From NCBI GenBank assembly GCA_949289715.1, contig CASEPJ010000113.1, positions 1 through 7,865 on the forward strand: a stretch of 7,865 nt of DNA. The letters run 5' to 3'. Below the pieces are notes generated by a model. It was not told the DNA's origin, did no database searches, and was given only the letters and a program-made list of their open reading frames with translations. A program made the translations under genes and the position numbers. The stretch comes from an uncultured Clostridia bacterium. Lineage in GTDB: Bacteria; Bacillota; Clostridia; Christensenellales; CASEPJ01. Below are positions 5,824 through 7,865 of the stretch, in pieces. Position 1 is the stretch's first letter, and every line of letters begins with the position of its first letter.

Positions 5824-6819
5824 TTATTTTATAGCCTGAACAGCGGTTATGGCAGCAACACATACAACGTCTTCTACGTTACAACCTCTTGATAAATCGT
5901 TGACCGGCATAGCCATTCCCTGGCATATAGGACCTATTGCTTCCGCATTTGCAAGACGCTGAACTAGTTTATATCCGATATTTCCTGCCTGTAAATCGGG
6001 GAAGATTAAAACATTTGCTTTACCGGCAACAGATGAACCAGGAGATTTTAAAGCACCTACCGACTCAACCAAAGCCGCATCGGCTTGCAACTCGCCGTCC
6101 ACTTCTATTTCCGGAGCAAGCGTTTTAACAAGCTCGGTAGCTTCTCTGACTTTATCTACAAATTCATGTTTTGCACTGCCCTTTGTGGAAAAAGACAACA
6201 TTGCTACTTTAGGAGTGATACCGGCAATATTTTTTGCCGAAGCCGCACTTGCAATTGCAATAGATGCCAATTCTTCTTTGGATGGATTAATATTTACGGC
6301 ACAATCCCCGAAAACTAATATACCGTTTTCACCGTATTTGCAATCTTCGGGCATACACATTATAAAACAACTTGAAACGGTGGATATGCCTTTTGCTGTT
6401 TTGATTATCTGCAATGCAGGACGTAAAACATCACCCGTTGAATTAATCGAACCGGCAACCATACCGTCACAATCTCCGTTCTTAATCATAAGAACGCCGA
6501 AATAAAGACAGTTATCCGTCATAGCGTAAGCTTGTTCTTGAGTAACACCTTTATTTTTTCTCAATTCGTAAAGTAAATCGGCATATTTTTGTTTTAAATC
6601 TGAATTTTTAGGATTAATTATGTTTACTTCCGACAAGTCAGCAGCGGGACATTTTTTCTTTATAACTTCCGCATCGCCAAGCAGTGTTACTTTTGCGATT
6701 TTTTCTTTGGATATTTTTTCCGCAGCTAAAATTATTCTTTCTTCCTCACCTTCGGCAAGCACTATGCGTTTATTTGCTTGTCTTGCTTTTTCTTTAATTG
6801 ATTCCATTAATTTAGACAT
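5824..6819 (-). CDS. pta: Phosphate acetyltransferase (phosphotransacetylase)
   Basis: Pta converts acetyl-CoA and phosphate to acetyl-phosphate and CoA, feeding AckA. At 331 residues it is the short, single-domain form without the regulatory N-terminal extension of enterobacterial Pta. Family features include KRIVLAEGEEERI near the N-terminus, DGMVAGSINSTGDVLRPALQ in the middle, LQADAALVESVGALKSPGS, VLIFPDLQAGNIGYKLVQR, and the C-terminal NDLSRGCNVEDVV, whose S310, R311 and D317 match the catalytic Ser-Arg-Asp of the Methanosarcina enzyme. In the central motif, NSTG stands where HTTA is common, a mild deviation. The ATG at 6817-6819 has AAAGGAG at good spacing. First gene of the pta-ackA unit, divergent from tmcAL across 141 bases. 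Confidence 0.98.
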   Translation of the reverse strand: MSKLMESIKEKARQANKRIVLAEGEEERIILAAEKISKEKIAKVTLLGDAEVIKKKCPAADLSEVNIINPKNSDLKQKYADLLYELRKNKGVTQEQAYAMTDNCLYFGVLMIKNGDCDGMVAGSINSTGDVLRPALQIIKTAKGISTVSSCFIMCMPEDCKYGENGILVFGDCAVNINPSKEELASIAIASAASAKNIAGITPKVAMLSFSTKGSAKHEFVDKVREATELVKTLAPEIEVDGELQADAALVESVGALKSPGSSVAGKANVLIFPDLQAGNIGYKLVQRLANAEAIGPICQGMAMPVNDLSRGCNVEDVVCVAAITAVQAIK

Positions 6820-6858
6820 AATCGACTCCTTTAATTAACTTATTAAACAAGATAATAT

Positions 6859-6872
6859 TAAAAACGTTTTGA
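6859..6872. promoter_or_regulatory. Palindrome resembling a degenerate CcpA (cre) site between pta and tmcAL
   Basis: TAAAAACGTTTTGA contains the perfect 10-base palindrome AAAACGTTTT. It keeps the central CG and flanking A/T of a cre box (about TGWAANCGNTNWCA) but lacks the outer G and C on both strands. It overlaps the first half of the -35 box of the tmcAL promoter and lies 40 bases upstream of the pta start. CcpA controls pta and ackA in Bacillus, which makes the match worth noting but not convincing. Confidence 0.25.
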
Positions 6873-6896
6873 AATATATACATTTAATTGTATAAT
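6869..6896 (+). promoter_or_regulatory. Promoter of tmcAL
   Basis: TTGAAA (6869-6874) and a perfect TATAAT (6891-6896) are 16 bases apart. Transcription would begin near 6903, giving a leader of about 58 nucleotides before the tmcAL ATG. No stable leader structure is evident. Confidence 0.75.
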
Positions 6897-6911
6897 AAAA
6901 ACAACAGATAT

Positions 6912-6940
6912 ATTGTACATTATTTATACGCAAAAGTAAA
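6912..6940 (-). promoter_or_regulatory. Possible pta-ackA promoter
   Basis: On the minus strand TTTACT (6935-6940, 4 of 6) and TACAAT (6912-6917, 5 of 6) are 17 bases apart, with a start near 6905 and a leader of about 85 bases. It would lie nearly back to back with the tmcAL promoter. It is the best minus-strand candidate I found in the gap but is weak. Confidence 0.3.
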
Positions 6941-6960
6941 AGGAATTTAAGGAGTTTTAA

Positions 6961-7865
6961 ATGAAAATTTCAGCTATTGTTGCAGAATACAATCCTTTTC
7001 ATAACGGACACAAATATCATTTGGATAAAACCAGAGAAATAACAAAAAGCGATTTGATTATAGTTATTATGAGCGGCAACTATGTTCAAAGAGGCGAACC
7101 TGCAATTTACGAAAAACATATTCGGGCGGAAATGGCGATTAAATGCGGTGCGGATGCAGTCATAGAATTGCCATTACCTTATTCAATTTCTTCGGCAGAA
7201 TATTTTGCAAAAGGAGCGGTAGATATAATAAAAAGTATTCCCGATGTGCAATATTTATCTTTCGGAAGCGAATGCGGCGACATATCGAATTTATTGAAAA
7301 TCAATAAATTATTTTCGGAAAAGGATTTTAAATTAAAGCTGAAAGAAAATATGAAAACAGGTATATCATATTCCGCCGCAATTAAAAAAACTTTATTATT
7401 AAAAGGAATGGATAAAGAAGAATTTTATAAATCAAATAATATTTTAGCTCTCGAATACTTAAAACAATTGGAGAATTCGTCCATAATTCCCGTTACGATA
7501 AAAAGAACAAGCGATTTTAACAGTATGCTGCCGGCAAAAGATTTTCCTTCCGCCATGTTTTTAAGAAATGAAATATTATATTCAAAAAATGTTGAAATTT
7601 ATGTTCCTTCAGAAATTTATAATTTGTTTAAAAGTCCCGTAATATCGTATAAAAAATATAAAAAATTATTATATTTTAAATTAAAAACTATGGAAAGTTT
7701 CGAATTTGATAATATTTTAAATATAAAAGAAGGATTAAATAATAAATTATTTTCGGAATTGTTTGACACGAAGAATTTTGAAGAATACTTTGAGAAAATA
7801 TCTTCCAAAAGATATACGGAAAAATATATAAACAGAATATTGTTAAATGCTCTTTTAAATATTAA
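6961..7865 (+). CDS. tmcAL: tRNA(Met) cytidine acetate ligase TmcAL (YlbM family), cut by the right edge
   Basis: TmcAL uses ATP and acetate to make acetyl-AMP and acetylates the wobble cytidine (C34) of elongator tRNA-Met, forming ac4C, which sharpens AUG decoding. Of about 390-410 residues, 301 are present with no in-frame stop. The nucleotidyltransferase start VAEYNPFHNGHKYHL carries the HxGH motif (14-17). SGNYVQRGEPA (38-48) and NNILALEYLKQL (160-171) are typical family blocks, and NRILLNALLNI near the edge matches the conserved C-terminal helix. The usual Ser-Ala-Thr-x-x-Arg-like second motif appears as SAMFLR (198-203), with Met in place of Thr. The ATG has AAGGAG six bases upstream. 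It is the only plus-strand gene, divergent from pta-ackA, whose product acetate is its substrate. Alternative reading: another YlbM-like nucleotidyltransferase, but the match is strong. Confidence 0.94.
   Translation, partial: MKISAIVAEYNPFHNGHKYHLDKTREITKSDLIIVIMSGNYVQRGEPAIYEKHIRAEMAIKCGADAVIELPLPYSISSAEYFAKGAVDIIKSIPDVQYLSFGSECGDISNLLKINKLFSEKDFKLKLKENMKTGISYSAAIKKTLLLKGMDKEEFYKSNNILALEYLKQLENSSIIPVTIKRTSDFNSMLPAKDFPSAMFLRNEILYSKNVEIYVPSEIYNLFKSPVISYKKYKKLLYFKLKTMESFEFDNILNIKEGLNNKLFSELFDTKNFEEYFEKISSKRYTEKYINRILLNALLNI

Noticed and set aside
6185..6505. Plus-strand open frame of 106 codons, with similar ones at 5937-6128, 6085-6318 and 6620-6838
   Set aside because: All lie antisense to pta, have no convincing ribosome binding site and show no family resemblance.
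7617..7808. Minus-strand open frame of 63 codons
   Set aside because: Antisense to tmcAL in AT-rich sequence; the plus frame is continuous and matches the family.
1..7865. CRISPR arrays, tRNA or rRNA genes, insertion sequences, toxin-antitoxin pairs
   Set aside because: No spaced direct repeats, cloverleaf-like segments, transposase motifs or terminal inverted repeats were found. The small gene pair overlaps like a toxin-antitoxin pair, but both members have the same plan with a membrane anchor, which does not fit known types.

Overview
The window looks like a piece of a low-GC Bacillota (Firmicutes) chromosome, most likely class Clostridia. The reasons are the AT-rich composition with A/T-ending codons, strong AGGAGG-type ribosome binding sites, and the gene order tmcAL / pta-ackA-yceD-rpmF-...-plsX-rnc-smc, which as I recall it is a clostridial housekeeping neighbourhood. 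I cannot name the genus. No RNA gene, insertion sequence, prophage gene or CRISPR array is visible.

Layout: almost everything is on the minus strand and is transcribed from right to left. pta (5824-6819) and ackA (4615-5805) form the acetate/ATP branch from acetyl-CoA. A consensus promoter (4559-4587) then starts a two-gene unit, yceD (DUF177, 3984-4532) and rpmF (L32, 3830-4027). These two overlap by 44 bases, and the unit ends in a clear intrinsic terminator (3795-3823). After an AT-rich gap come two small unknown genes (3204-3587 and 2855-3211). They look like divergent paralogues of each other: each has a small cytosolic domain, which I infer to be winged-helix-like, and one C-terminal membrane helix. 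A second good promoter (2795-2823) begins plsX (1736-2767), rnc (1070-1723) and smc (N-terminal 357 codons, leaving the window at base 1). Divergently, on the plus strand, tmcAL (6961 to the right edge, 301 codons) starts from its own promoter.

How the genes fit together: Pta and AckA make acetate plus ATP, and TmcAL uses acetate plus ATP to modify the wobble base of elongator tRNA-Met. YceD and L32 belong to large-subunit ribosome production. PlsX starts phospholipid synthesis from acyl-ACP, RNase III processes rRNA and other double-stranded RNA, and SMC organises the chromosome. The cluster therefore links growth-rate functions.

Most of the window is ordinary core genome. The parts worth a second look are the paired small membrane proteins in the place where I would expect the lipid regulator gene fapR, a FapR-operator-like palindrome over the plsX promoter, the long yceD/rpmF overlap with the rpmF ribosome binding site inside yceD, and the absence of acpP between plsX and rnc.
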